A DNA stretch of 64,000 nucleotides from Ochrobactrum sp. RH2CCR150 (GTDB lineage Bacteria; Pseudomonadota; Alphaproteobacteria; Rhizobiales; Rhizobiaceae). Below the pieces are notes generated by a model. The model made no database searches and was not told the DNA's origin. It saw only the letters and a list, made by a program, of their open reading frames with translations. The translations under genes and the position numbers were made by a program. This document shows, piece after piece, positions 47,729-55,294 of this stretch. The DNA lies in assembly GCA_014138095.1 (NCBI GenBank), contig JACGXE010000001.1:372001-436000 (forward strand), in the 5' to 3' direction. Numbering within the stretch: the stretch's first letter is position 1; each line of letters begins with the position of its first letter.

Positions 47729-47759
47729 TGCATTGGGCCCTATCTGCGGGCCCAATGCA
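47729..47759 (-). promoter_or_regulatory. 12-bp perfect stem-loop between precursor and lanM
   Basis: TGCATTGGGCCC (47729-47740), loop TATCTGC, GGGCCCAATGCA (47748-47759). It lies between the precursor stop and the lanM start. In lantibiotic operons such a hairpin commonly limits read-through so that precursor mRNA exceeds enzyme mRNA. There is no T-run, so processing or stabilisation is as likely as termination. Confidence 0.75.
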
Positions 47760-47777
47760 TACATTATAATATAAATA

Positions 47778-47903
47778 TTAAATGCAAACTTGGTAGCAGC
47801 ATGTGCAGAAGCTTGTGTAGTGGTTTGATTTTGTTGGATTGACTTTTGTCGTCGTTCCAACGATTTTATCGACTTTGTCGCTGTGGAATTTCTTAGAGAT
47901 CAT
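47778..47903 (-). CDS. Candidate lanthipeptide precursor peptide (LanA)
   Basis: 41 residues: MISKKFHSDKVDKIVG (charged leader-like part), then TTTKVNPTKSNHYTSF and CTCCYQVCI. Four cysteines (33, 35, 36, 40) sit at the C-terminus, preceded by Thr17-19, Thr24, Ser26, Thr30, Ser31 and Thr34, giving enough Ser/Thr donors for thioether rings. The start ATG at 47903 has TTGGAG 8 bases upstream, an excellent site; the frame continues upstream but without one. Its place directly before lanM, on the same strand, is the usual lanA position. The CTCC motif recalls Cys-Cys ends of lacticin-481-like peptides. The leader is short (about 16 residues if cut after Gly16). AT-rich. Confidence 0.82.
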   Translation of the reverse strand: MISKKFHSDKVDKIVGTTTKVNPTKSNHYTSFCTCCYQVCI

Positions 47904-47967
47904 CTTTATTCTCCAAAAATACAGGTTGGTTTTAATTTCAATATAAAGCTGTAGTGTTTTAATTTTT

Positions 47968-47995
47968 GCCATCAATAATTATAGATTCTGATGGC
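47968..47995. promoter_or_regulatory. Inverted repeat upstream of the lanthipeptide precursor gene
   Basis: GCCATCA (47968-47974) and TGATGGC (47989-47995), 14-base AT-rich spacer, about 65 bp before the precursor start in an AT-rich promoter-like stretch. Possible operator; not matched to a known regulator. Confidence 0.4.
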
Positions 47996-48149
47996 TTTAT
48001 AATTAAAGCATAAAATTATTAATCCGTTTATCCCAAATAATAAAGAATTTTATTCCATTTTAATTGGGGTGGATGAAATACGGGGCGTGTGAGTTCTTTC
48101 AGGCGACGTCAGGATTCTATACAAAATGCAATTTTTGAGTTTGTGGGCG

Positions 48150-49442
48150 CTAGCCTGCATCCTTGAACAGCACACTCTGGTCGAACAGATAGCGGTTGGA
48201 AAGCGGCAGGCTTGCGGCACCCATGGCCTTGGCGTGGACGCCGACCTTGCCCTCGATGATTTCCGGCGCACTGAGCCCCTGAAGATCGAGGCGGGAAAGT
48301 TCGGCCCGCGTCGCTTCGACAATGCGATGGCGAACGCCTTCCGGTAGCCATCCATCGATAATGGCTGCAGGGAAATCGATGATCGATGCTGCCGCAACCG
48401 CCGCATGGGCAAGCCCGCGTGCGGCGAGTGCAATCCAGGCATCCAGTGGTTCGCCGAAATTGTGCCAGCTTTCGGGGGAAAGCCAGAGATCGTCGGACGA
48501 AATATTCTGCTCCTGCAACAGCCGCTCCAGCACGAAAAGAGAGGCGGTATCGATCAGCTGCAATGTCGCGCGGCCGTCTTCGGCGCTGCGCATGCGCATC
48601 GGCATGGAACCAAGCGCACCGGCATTGCCCGTCCGGCCCGGATAGAGCGTATTGTTCAGCACCACGCCGCCGCCAATGAACGAGCCGATGAAGAAATAGA
48701 CGAAATCGGTGAATTCCGGCCCGCGCCCGAAGGTCAGTTCCGCGCCACAGGCCGCCGTGCCGTCATTCTGGAGAAACACCGGGAACGGAAAGACTGCGCC
48801 GAAATCGTCGACGAGATCGGCATCGAGCCACGCATTCATGTCGGCAGCGGGCGCACCCACTTCCTCGACCCAGTTCCACAGCTCGAAAGGCAACGCGATG
48901 CCGAGACCCGCAATGCGATCGCGCTTGTCCGGATCGAGTGCGGCGGTGAAAGCGGCAATGCTGTCAAAGGCGAAACGACGAATTTCGTCGGGCACCGGCC
49001 AGCGATAGGTGATGTGCCTGCGTTCACGGATCGCGCCCAGAAAATCCATCAATATGATTTCCGCGCTGCGTCGTCCGATCTTGAGGCCGAAGGAGAAAAC
49101 GCCGTCGGCTGCAAGCCGCATCGGCATGGAAGGCTGGCCGACGCGTCCGCGCACGCGCTCGCCTTGGGTGATCAACCCATCTTTCTCCAGCGCGCGAATG
49201 ATGACGGAAACGGTCTGTGCCGAAAGGCCGGTCAGGCGCGCAATATCGGCTCGGGCCAGTGCGCCATGCCTGCGAACGAGCGCCAGAACCAGCCGCTCAT
49301 TATAGGCGCGCACGCCGATCTGGTTGGAACCGCGATTGATGTTCGCGCCCGGTTCGGCAAATTTCTGCATGGCAGGGCCGGGCGAACCTGCCGGTCCGTC
49401 CCTCGGCTCGGAAACGTCCTGTTCCGGATGATGCCTGACCAT
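48150..49442 (-). CDS. frcR: ROK family transcriptional regulator, probable FrcR
   Basis: 430 residues from ATG 49442, with GGGAG before it. The N-terminal winged helix-turn-helix (RLVLALVRRHGALARADIARLTGLSAQTVSVIIRALEKDGLI) is followed by a ROK sugar-kinase-like domain with LNNTLYPGRTGNAGALGSMPM. It is divergent from frcBCAK. In Sinorhizobium meliloti a ROK gene of this kind adjoins the fructose ABC transporter, so control of the frc genes is likely. It probably represses frcB through the palindrome at 49629-49655. The gene name is by context and similarity recalled from memory. Confidence 0.85.
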   Translation of the reverse strand: MVRHHPEQDVSEPRDGPAGSPGPAMQKFAEPGANINRGSNQIGVRAYNERLVLALVRRHGALARADIARLTGLSAQTVSVIIRALEKDGLITQGERVRGRVGQPSMPMRLAADGVFSFGLKIGRRSAEIILMDFLGAIRERRHITYRWPVPDEIRRFAFDSIAAFTAALDPDKRDRIAGLGIALPFELWNWVEEVGAPAADMNAWLDADLVDDFGAVFPFPVFLQNDGTAACGAELTFGRGPEFTDFVYFFIGSFIGGGVVLNNTLYPGRTGNAGALGSMPMRMRSAEDGRATLQLIDTASLFVLERLLQEQNISSDDLWLSPESWHNFGEPLDAWIALAARGLAHAAVAAASIIDFPAAIIDGWLPEGVRHRIVEATRAELSRLDLQGLSAPEIIEGKVGVHAKAMGAASLPLSNRYLFDQSVLFKDAG

Positions 49443-49730
49443 TCTCTCTCCCAGATGCCGTGCATATGGCACGGCGAGGTTCCTAACCCATTCATCGCAG
49501 GAGAAAAAGCCCTCTTCTTTGGGATATGAAATAAAAACAAAAGCTTATGCGGCAAGATGCTCGCCCTTTTGAGGGCGGCCTCCAGCCTCCCATGGCTCTC
49601 TCCTCCGGGGCCGAGAGTGACACAGCACATTAATAAATCAAGTGGATTTATTAATTGACTCTGTTTCAAAGCCGTGTTTTCCTCATTGCATGCCGGGGGA
49701 AAAGGACCGGTTACTTTCTGGGAGGAGTTC
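49443..49730. promoter_or_regulatory. frcR-frcB divergent control region
   Basis: 288 bp. GCCGTGC-ATATG-GCACGGC (49457-49475) lies just before the frcR start and may form an operator or mRNA hairpin. The larger AT-rich palindrome near frcB is listed separately. Confidence 0.55.
49629..49655. promoter_or_regulatory. Candidate FrcR operator
   Basis: ATTAATAAATC (49629-49639), spacer AAGTG, GATTTATTAAT (49645-49655): perfect 11-bp inverted repeat. It abuts TTGACT (49655-49660), a likely -35 element of frcB with a weak -10 (TTTCCT) 17 bp later, so a bound repressor would block RNA polymerase. Confidence 0.7.
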
Positions 49731-50753
49731 ATGAAGAAGACAGTTCTGTCGGCGGCCTTTGCTGCCTTCGCGCTTGGTGTTGCCGCAATGCCTGCGCATG
49801 CCGCCGATGTCGGCGCGTGCCTCATTACCAAGACCGACACCAATCCCTTTTTCGTCAAGATGAAAGAAGGCGCTGTCGCCAAGGCCAAGGAGCTGGGCGT
49901 CAACCTCAAGACCTATGCGGGCAAGATCGACGGCGATTCCGAAAGTCAGGTTGCGGCGGTCGAAACCTGCATCGCCGATGGCGCCAAGGGCATTCTCATC
50001 ACGGCTTCCGACACCAAGGGCATCGTGCCGACGCTGCAAAAGGCGCGTGACGCTGGTCTTCTGATCATCGCGCTCGACACGCCGCTGGAACCGGCAGATG
50101 CGGCAGATGCGACCTTTGCGACCGATAATTTTATGGCGGGTGAACTGGTCGGCAAATGGGCTGCGTCAACGCTTGGCGACAAGGCCAAGGACGCGCGCGT
50201 CGCCTTCCTCAACCTGACCGCGTCGCAGCCAAGCGTCGACGTGTTGCGCGATCAGGGCTTTGATGTCGGTTTCGGTATCGACCCGAAGGACAAGAGCAAG
50301 CTTGGCGATGAGGACGATCCGCGCATTGCCGGTCGCGATCTGACCGATGGCAATGAAGAAGGCGGTCGTCGCGCCATGGAAAACCTTCTCCAGAAGGACC
50401 CGACGATCAATGTCGTGCACACGATCAACGAACCTGCCGCTGCTGGCGCTTATGAAGCGCTGAAGGCAGTGGGGCGTGAGAAGGACGTGCTGATTGTTTC
50501 CATCGACGGCGGCTGCCCCGGCGTGAAGAACGTTGCGGCTGGCGTGATCGGCGCAACCTCGCAGCAATATCCGTTGCAGATGGCGTCGCTCGGCATCGAG
50601 GCGATCAAGAAGTTTGCCGATACCGGCGAAAAGCCAAAGCCGACCGAAGGCAAAACCTTCGTCGATACGGGCGTGACACTCGTCACCGACAAGCCTGTCG
50701 ATGGTGTTCCGTCGATCGATACCAAGACGGCGCTCGGCAAGTGCTGGGGTTGA
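49731..50753 (+). CDS. frcB: Fructose-type ABC transporter substrate-binding protein
   Basis: 340-residue periplasmic binding protein (Peripla_BP_4 type). Signal peptide 1-24 ([13 protein letters not shown]). Mature motifs: [35 protein letters not shown] and [20 protein letters not shown]. It closely resembles the S. meliloti fructose-binding protein FrcB as I recall it. The start is ATG 49731, with GGGAGGAG upstream. It is first of frcBCAK, under the likely FrcR operator. Ribose and mannose are further possible ligands, since the rhizobial system transports them as well. Confidence 0.93.
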   Translation: MKKTVLSAAFAAFALGVAAMPAHAADVGACLITKTDTNPFFVKMKEGAVAKAKELGVNLKTYAGKIDGDSESQVAAVETCIADGAKGILITASDTKGIVPTLQKARDAGLLIIALDTPLEPADAADATFATDNFMAGELVGKWAASTLGDKAKDARVAFLNLTASQPSVDVLRDQGFDVGFGIDPKDKSKLGDEDDPRIAGRDLTDGNEEGGRRAMENLLQKDPTINVVHTINEPAAAGAYEALKAVGREKDVLIVSIDGGCPGVKNVAAGVIGATSQQYPLQMASLGIEAIKKFADTGEKPKPTEGKTFVDTGVTLVTDKPVDGVPSIDTKTALGKCWG

Positions 50754-50797
50754 TCCGTCGTTGAAACGTCGGGAAATGCCGGCCTGGCGGGTCTTTG

Positions 50798-50940
50798 CAC
50801 TACAGTTGCAAATTCGTCAGGCCGTGGCGAAACGAGTGATTTTCGAGCACCGGAGCGGAGCGTACTTTTGGGTACGTGAGCACCGGAGCACAGGAAATTG
50901 CTCGTTGCAGACCGGCATCACGAAGAATGCAACTGTAGTG
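50798..50940. repeat. 143-bp palindromic intergenic element in the frcB-frcC spacer
   Basis: The ends CACTACAGTTGCA (50798-50810) and TGCAACTGTAGTG (50928-50940) are perfect 13-bp inverted repeats. Inside, CGAGCACCGGAGCGGAGCGT and GTGAGCACCGGAGCACAGG surround ACTTTTGGGTACG. It contains no open frame. Partial copies lie at 21494-21534 and 57160-57255. It looks like a non-autonomous or REP/MITE-like unit, and is carried within the frc transcript. Confidence 0.85.
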
Positions 50941-50984
50941 TCAGATTTGCCGGACAGTTCTGCGGGCGAGAGCAGGAGACAATC

Positions 50985-52079
50985 ATGAGTGAGCCACAGG
51001 CGGCTTCCGCTGCACAAAAACCGTCGATCCAGGCGTTTGAAACAACCCTGTCGCAAAGCGCATCCGACGTCGCCTCCTTCGATTCAGGCGATCGGTCGAC
51101 CGTTTACCGCATCCGCCAGTTCCTGCATCACAATCCGGCAGCCGTGCCGCTGATCGTGCTGGTTCTGTCGCTGGTGGTGTTCGGCGTCACATTGGGCGGC
51201 AAATTCTTCTCCGCCTTTGCGCTTACGCTCATTCTCCAGCAGGTCGCCATCACCGGCATTATTGCCGTGGCACAAACGCTCGTCATCCTCACCGCCGGTA
51301 TCGATCTTTCGGTCGGCGCGATCATGGTGCTGTCATCGGTGGTGATGGGCCAGTTCACTTTCCGCTATGGCCTGCCGGCCGAGCTTTCCATCGTGCTTGG
51401 CTTTGCAACCGGCGCGCTTTGCGGCTTCATCAACGGCTTTCTTGTCGCTTATGTCCGCCTGCCGCCCTTCATCGTCACGCTCGGCATGTGGCAGGTGATT
51501 CTGGCCACGAATTTTCTGTATTCAGCGAATGAAACCATCCGCGCGCAGGAAATCACTGCGCAAGCGCCTATCCTGCAATTTTTCGGCGAAAGCATTCGTG
51601 TCGGCGGCGCTGTGTTTACCTACGGCGTGATCGCCATGGTGCTACTGGTGTTGCTGCTCTGGTATGTGCTGAACCACACCGCCTGGGGTCGCCATGTCTA
51701 TGCCATTGGCGATGATCCGGAGGCGGCAAAGCTCTCAGGTGTTTCGGTCAAGCCGATCCTGATGTCGGTCTATGTTCTGGCCGGTATCATCTGTGCTCTG
51801 GCCGGTTGGGCAATGATTGGTCGCCTCGGTTCCGTGTCACCGACCGCAGGCCAGTTCGCCAATATCGAATCCATCACAGCTGTGGTGATCGGCGGCATCT
51901 CGCTCTTCGGCGGGCGCGGCTCGATCCTCGGCACCATGTTCGGCGCGCTGATCGTCGGCGTGTTCTCGCTGGGCCTGCGTCTGTGGGGCACCGATCCGCA
52001 ATGGACCTATCTCCTGATCGGCGTTCTCATCATCGCCGCTGTCGCCATCGACCAATGGATCAGAAAGGCTGCCGCATGA
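50985..52079 (+). CDS. frcC: Fructose-type ABC transporter permease
   Basis: 364-residue inner membrane permease of the ribose/fructose (BPD_transp_2) family with 8-10 helices. Family motifs: QTLVILTAGIDLSVGAIMVLSSVVM (about 129-153), LPPFIVTLGMWQVILATNF, GRHVYAIGDDPEAAKLSGVSV and IGGISLFGGRGSILGTMFGALI. The cytosolic N-terminal stretch of about 50 residues is longer than in RbsC. The start is ATG 50985 (MSEPQAASAAQK), with GGAGAC upstream. Its end overlaps the ATPase gene by 4 bp. Confidence 0.94.
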   Translation: MSEPQAASAAQKPSIQAFETTLSQSASDVASFDSGDRSTVYRIRQFLHHNPAAVPLIVLVLSLVVFGVTLGGKFFSAFALTLILQQVAITGIIAVAQTLVILTAGIDLSVGAIMVLSSVVMGQFTFRYGLPAELSIVLGFATGALCGFINGFLVAYVRLPPFIVTLGMWQVILATNFLYSANETIRAQEITAQAPILQFFGESIRVGGAVFTYGVIAMVLLVLLLWYVLNHTAWGRHVYAIGDDPEAAKLSGVSVKPILMSVYVLAGIICALAGWAMIGRLGSVSPTAGQFANIESITAVVIGGISLFGGRGSILGTMFGALIVGVFSLGLRLWGTDPQWTYLLIGVLIIAAVAIDQWIRKAAA

Positions 52080-52858
52080 CAAACTCGGCTACACCTGTTC
52101 TCTCGGCAAAGGGTCTGGTCAAGCGTTATGGGCGTGTTACCGCGCTCGACCATGCCGATTTCGATCTCTATCCTGGCGAAATCCTCGCCGTTATCGGTGA
52201 CAATGGCGCGGGTAAATCATCGCTCATCAAGGCGCTGTCCGGCGCGATCAAGCCCGACGAAGGTGAAATCCAGCTCGACGGCAAGCCGGTCAGCTTCCAT
52301 TCGCCGATGGAAGCCCGGCATGCCGGAATTGAGACGGTTTATCAGAACCTCGCTCTGTCGCCGGCGCTTTCCATTGCCGACAACCTGTTTCTCGGGCGGG
52401 AGATCCGCCGCAAGGGACCGCTCGGTTCGGTATTCCGTATGCTTGACCGAGGCGCGATGGAGAAAATCGCCCGCGACAAGCTGACGGAACTGGGCCTGAT
52501 GACTATCCAGAATATCGGTCAGGCGGTGGAGACGCTATCCGGCGGGCAGCGTCAGGGTGTTGCGGTGGCGCGCGCAGCCGCTTTCGGGTCCAAGGTCGTG
52601 ATCATGGATGAGCCGACGGCAGCGCTCGGCGTCAAGGAATCGCGCCGTGTGCTGGAACTGATTCAGGACGTCAAGGCGCGAGGCATGCCGATCGTGCTCA
52701 TCTCGCATAACATGCCGCATGTGTTCGAAGTGGCCGACCGCATTCATATTCACCGGCTCGGACGCCGCCTGACGGTTATTGATCCGAAGGAATATTCTAT
52801 GTCTGACGCCGTGGCGTTGATGACCGGCGCAATGCGACCGAAGGCCGAGGCCGCATAG
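52076..52858 (+). CDS. frcA: Fructose-type ABC transporter ATP-binding protein
   Basis: 260-residue single-domain ABC ATPase. Walker A GDNGAGKSSLIKALSG (about 42-57), Q-loop in YQNLALSPALS, signature LSGGQRQGVAVARAAAF (about 154-170), Walker B VVIMDEPTAALG, and switch His in LISHNMPHVFE. One ABC cassette instead of the double RbsA type, as in FrcA. It starts by ATGA overlap with frcC. Confidence 0.95.
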   Translation: MTNSATPVLSAKGLVKRYGRVTALDHADFDLYPGEILAVIGDNGAGKSSLIKALSGAIKPDEGEIQLDGKPVSFHSPMEARHAGIETVYQNLALSPALSIADNLFLGREIRRKGPLGSVFRMLDRGAMEKIARDKLTELGLMTIQNIGQAVETLSGGQRQGVAVARAAAFGSKVVIMDEPTAALGVKESRRVLELIQDVKARGMPIVLISHNMPHVFEVADRIHIHRLGRRLTVIDPKEYSMSDAVALMTGAMRPKAEAA

Positions 52859-52922
52859 TTTTCTTGAGTGGACCGCTCGAATCGGGACATCTGTCCGCAC
52901 GACCACGAAACGGAAACCGGAC

Positions 52923-53564
52923 ATGACGCCTATCGAGCGCGAAGCCCTGCCTTCAGAAATTCTTGCGAGGCTTGCCAGGGATGACAGCCGGTTGATCGTC
53001 GCCATTGCCGGTCCTCCGGGTGCAGGCAAGTCCACCATCTCTGAACAACTGTGCGTCGCGCTTAACAAGGGTGAAAACGCGCCGTCCATCGTGGTGCCGA
53101 TGGACGGGTTTCACCTCGATGACGTGATCCTCGATCAGCGCGGTTTGCGTAGTCGCAAAGGATCGCCACCGACTTTCGATTGCGCCGGGTTTGCGGCCCT
53201 GCTCGACCGGTTGAAACACGCGCGGGAGGAAGTGTTCATTCCTGTGTTCGACCGTTCACTGGAGCTTTCCCGCGCGGCGGCCTCGGTGGTCGGTCCCGAG
53301 CACCGCGTGCTTCTGGTGGAAGGCAATTATCTGCTGCTCGATCAGGAGCCATGGTCGAGACTGGCGCCGTTTTTCGACATGACGATCCGCCTTGATGTGC
53401 CTTTTCCGGTGCTGGAGCGCCGATTGATCGACCGCTGGCTCTCCTTTGGTTTCGATGAGGAAACGGCGCGCAGCCGCGCACTTTCCAACGACATTCCCAA
53501 TGCCCGGCTCGTCGTGGAACAATCGCGCCAGGCGGATTTTGTCGTGGTCTCGGACGGGCGATAA
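52923..53564 (+). CDS. frcK: P-loop kinase of the uridine-kinase-like family, FrcK-type
   Basis: 213 residues, P-loop AIAGPPGAGKSTISEQL (about 29-45), substrate loop PMDGFHLDDVILDQRG (about 60-75) and LVEGNYLLLDQEPW. Belongs to the nucleoside/pantothenate-kinase-like group often annotated as putative fructose transport kinase. In S. meliloti frcK is the last gene of the fructose operon and is not essential for transport. Here it begins 64 bp after frcA and probably shares the transcript. Its substrate is unproven. Confidence 0.88.
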   Translation: MTPIEREALPSEILARLARDDSRLIVAIAGPPGAGKSTISEQLCVALNKGENAPSIVVPMDGFHLDDVILDQRGLRSRKGSPPTFDCAGFAALLDRLKHAREEVFIPVFDRSLELSRAAASVVGPEHRVLLVEGNYLLLDQEPWSRLAPFFDMTIRLDVPFPVLERRLIDRWLSFGFDEETARSRALSNDIPNARLVVEQSRQADFVVVSDGR

Positions 53565-53663
53565 CGGGGAATTGCTGCTTTCAAGGGTTGCGAGGATGCG
53601 CTTGCGTCTGCATGATGGGGGCAATTCATAGTCACCTGCAATTTCCGATCGGAATAATCCCCA

Positions 53664-54353
53664 ATGACCGATTATGTCTTCGCGCCACGCCCGCAGCCCT
53701 TTCTGCCCGTGAAGGGAACGGACGCGCTTTTTCCCGTGCATCGCATCTATTGCGTCGGTCAGAATTATGCCGATCACGCCATTGAAATGGGTGGTGATCC
53801 GACCCGCAATCCTCCGTTTTTCTTCCAGAAGAATCCGGACAATCTGGTGATCAATGGCGGCGATTTTCCCTATCCGCCCAAGACCGAGGATGTGCATCAC
53901 GAGATCGAGCTGGTGATCGCATTGAAGAGTGGCGGCACCGACATTCCGGTCGAGCAGGCGCTGGATCACGTTTACGGCTATGCGGTCGGGATCGACATGA
54001 CGCGGCGCGACCTGCAAGCGGTCGCTAAAAAGGCCGGTCGCCCTTGGGAAGTCGCCAAGGCTTTCGAACATTCCGCACCGTGCTCGGCCATTGCGCCTGT
54101 GTCAGATGTAGGCCATCCGCAATCGGCGTCGATTTCGCTGTCCATCAATGGTGAGACGCGCCAGTCCGGCGACCTTAACCAGATGATCTGGAAAGTGGCC
54201 GAAACGATTTCCTATCTTTCGTCGCTCTTTGAGCTGCAGCCGGGCGATCTTATATTCACAGGCACGCCCGCAGGCGTTGGTCCCGTGCAGCGCGGTGACC
54301 GTCTCGTGGGCAAGGTGGATGGTGTCGGCAGCCTGTCCGTAACGGTTGCCTGA
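53664..54353 (+). CDS. Fumarylacetoacetate hydrolase family protein
   Basis: 229 residues. FAH fold with FPVHRIYCVGQNYADHAIEMG (about 23-43), FFFQKNPDNLV, the metal-binding HHEIELVIALKSGG (about 78-91) and LIFTGTPAGVGPVQRGD near the C-terminus. Typical members act on acylpyruvates, fumarylpyruvate or oxaloacetate. The substrate is unclear. Codon use and spacing suggest a separate transcript from frcK, 99 bp upstream. Confidence 0.9.
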   Translation: MTDYVFAPRPQPFLPVKGTDALFPVHRIYCVGQNYADHAIEMGGDPTRNPPFFFQKNPDNLVINGGDFPYPPKTEDVHHEIELVIALKSGGTDIPVEQALDHVYGYAVGIDMTRRDLQAVAKKAGRPWEVAKAFEHSAPCSAIAPVSDVGHPQSASISLSINGETRQSGDLNQMIWKVAETISYLSSLFELQPGDLIFTGTPAGVGPVQRGDRLVGKVDGVGSLSVTVA

Positions 54354-54360
54354 TTTTATT

Positions 54361-54406
54361 AAGCGCATCCCGAAAAGTGTGAAACGGTTTTCGGACAAGA
54401 TGCGCG
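54361..54406. repeat. Intergenic repeat, CCGAAAAGTGTGAAACGGTT type
   Basis: GCGCATCCCGAAAAGTGTGA then AACGGTTTTCGGACAAGATGCGC. Near-identical to the reverse complement of 41189-41236; ends GCGCATC/GATGCGC inverted. Confidence 0.85.
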
Positions 54407-54419
54407 TTCTATCAAACAG

Positions 54420-54462
54420 TTAGAGCGCCGATCTGATCCAACCAGATCGAAACGCGCTCTAA
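54420..54462. repeat. Two-part palindromic intergenic element
   Basis: TTAGAGCGC (54420-54428) pairs with GCGCTCTAA at the right end, and within it CGATCTG pairs with CAGATCG around ATCCAAC. It directly follows the previous repeat, so the two form a mosaic. It lies just upstream of the ribosome-binding site of the next small gene. Confidence 0.8.
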
Positions 54463-54476
54463 GCGGAGGAGGCAGA

Positions 54477-54668
54477 ATGAGCACCTATCTTCCCGATGAT
54501 GTGCATGATGCTTTGGAGCGCGTCATCGCTGAGAAGCATCCGAATCTGAACCTGACAGAGGCCATAACGCTGATTTTGCGCAAGTGGCTGGTCCATGAAG
54601 GCTATCTGCCGACGGCGCCGGAACATGGCACGCCGCCGGAAGAACTGAATGCGACCAATGATGATTAG
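54477..54668 (+). CDS. Small RHH-like conserved protein (63 aa)
   Basis: 63 residues: MSTYLPDDVHDALERVIAEK, then HPNLNLTEAITLILRKWLV, resembling a short strand-helix-helix. It could be a DNA-binding ribbon-helix-helix fragment. GGAGGAGG lies 6 bases before the ATG, a very strong site. No signal or membrane segment. Function unknown. Confidence 0.65.
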   Translation: MSTYLPDDVHDALERVIAEKHPNLNLTEAITLILRKWLVHEGYLPTAPEHGTPPEELNATNDD

Positions 54669-54716
54669 CGCGTCCAATATCACGCCGAAGCACCAGAGCC
54701 GGGGCGACAAGTGACG

Positions 54717-54929
54717 ATGGCCAAGCATTCAAAGCAGGGGGCGGGCCGCAAGGCGGCGCTCGGCAAACGCCTTTTGATTCTCACGATTCTGGCCATTTTG
54801 CTGGTCATAGCACTTATCTGGATGAGCATTTATCTCTTCGATCCGAACGGGGGGCTGGACTTCGACGATCTTGGGATTTTTGCCTTGGATTTCAACGTGA
54901 TAGATACAATGCTGCCGCGCATTCTTTGA
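54717..54929 (+). CDS. Small single-span membrane protein (70 aa)
   Basis: 70 residues with a basic N-terminus (AKHSKQGAGRKAALGKR) and one hydrophobic helix, LLILTILAILLVIALIWMSIYLF (about 19-41), followed by an acidic tail with GGLDFDDLGIFALDFN. Probably an inner membrane protein with N-in topology. GTG at 54711 is an alternative start. No known family. Confidence 0.6.
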   Translation: MAKHSKQGAGRKAALGKRLLILTILAILLVIALIWMSIYLFDPNGGLDFDDLGIFALDFNVIDTMLPRIL

Positions 54930-55091
54930 GCGCGTTAATCCTTTTGTTACCATTTGAAATATTCATTTTGGCGCGCCCCCGACGTTTAGCGCTTCCGTTT
55001 TTCGTCTTTTGCGTGGTACAGAACTGTCATCGACCGAAAGAATATTGACTGCAACGGGCTTCCTGGAGGCCGTTAAGCCAAGAGGATCTGG

Positions 55092-55280
55092 ATGGCATTC
55101 GAGGACATCAAGGCGGAAATTGCGCTGCTGTTTGAGCAAATGGTGAATCAGCCGCAGGACGCCCATGAAATCCGCGAAACGGTTCGCGAAAAGCTGAATG
55201 CGCTCCGTGCGAACGGTTTGCCGTTGCCTGACGATCTGGTCGAGCTTGAAAAACGCATCGAAAAAGATTTCGATTCCTGA
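55092..55280 (+). CDS. Small acidic helical protein (62 aa)
   Basis: 62 residues, almost wholly helical in appearance: AFEDIKAEIALLFEQMVNQP, HEIRETVREKLNALRANGLP, LPDDLVELEKRIEKDFDS. AGAGGA stands 6 bases before the ATG. No named family recognised. It is 14 bp upstream of the lytic transglycosylase gene, so they may be cotranscribed. Confidence 0.68.
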   Translation: MAFEDIKAEIALLFEQMVNQPQDAHEIRETVREKLNALRANGLPLPDDLVELEKRIEKDFDS

Positions 55281-55294
55281 GAACGGATCCAGCT

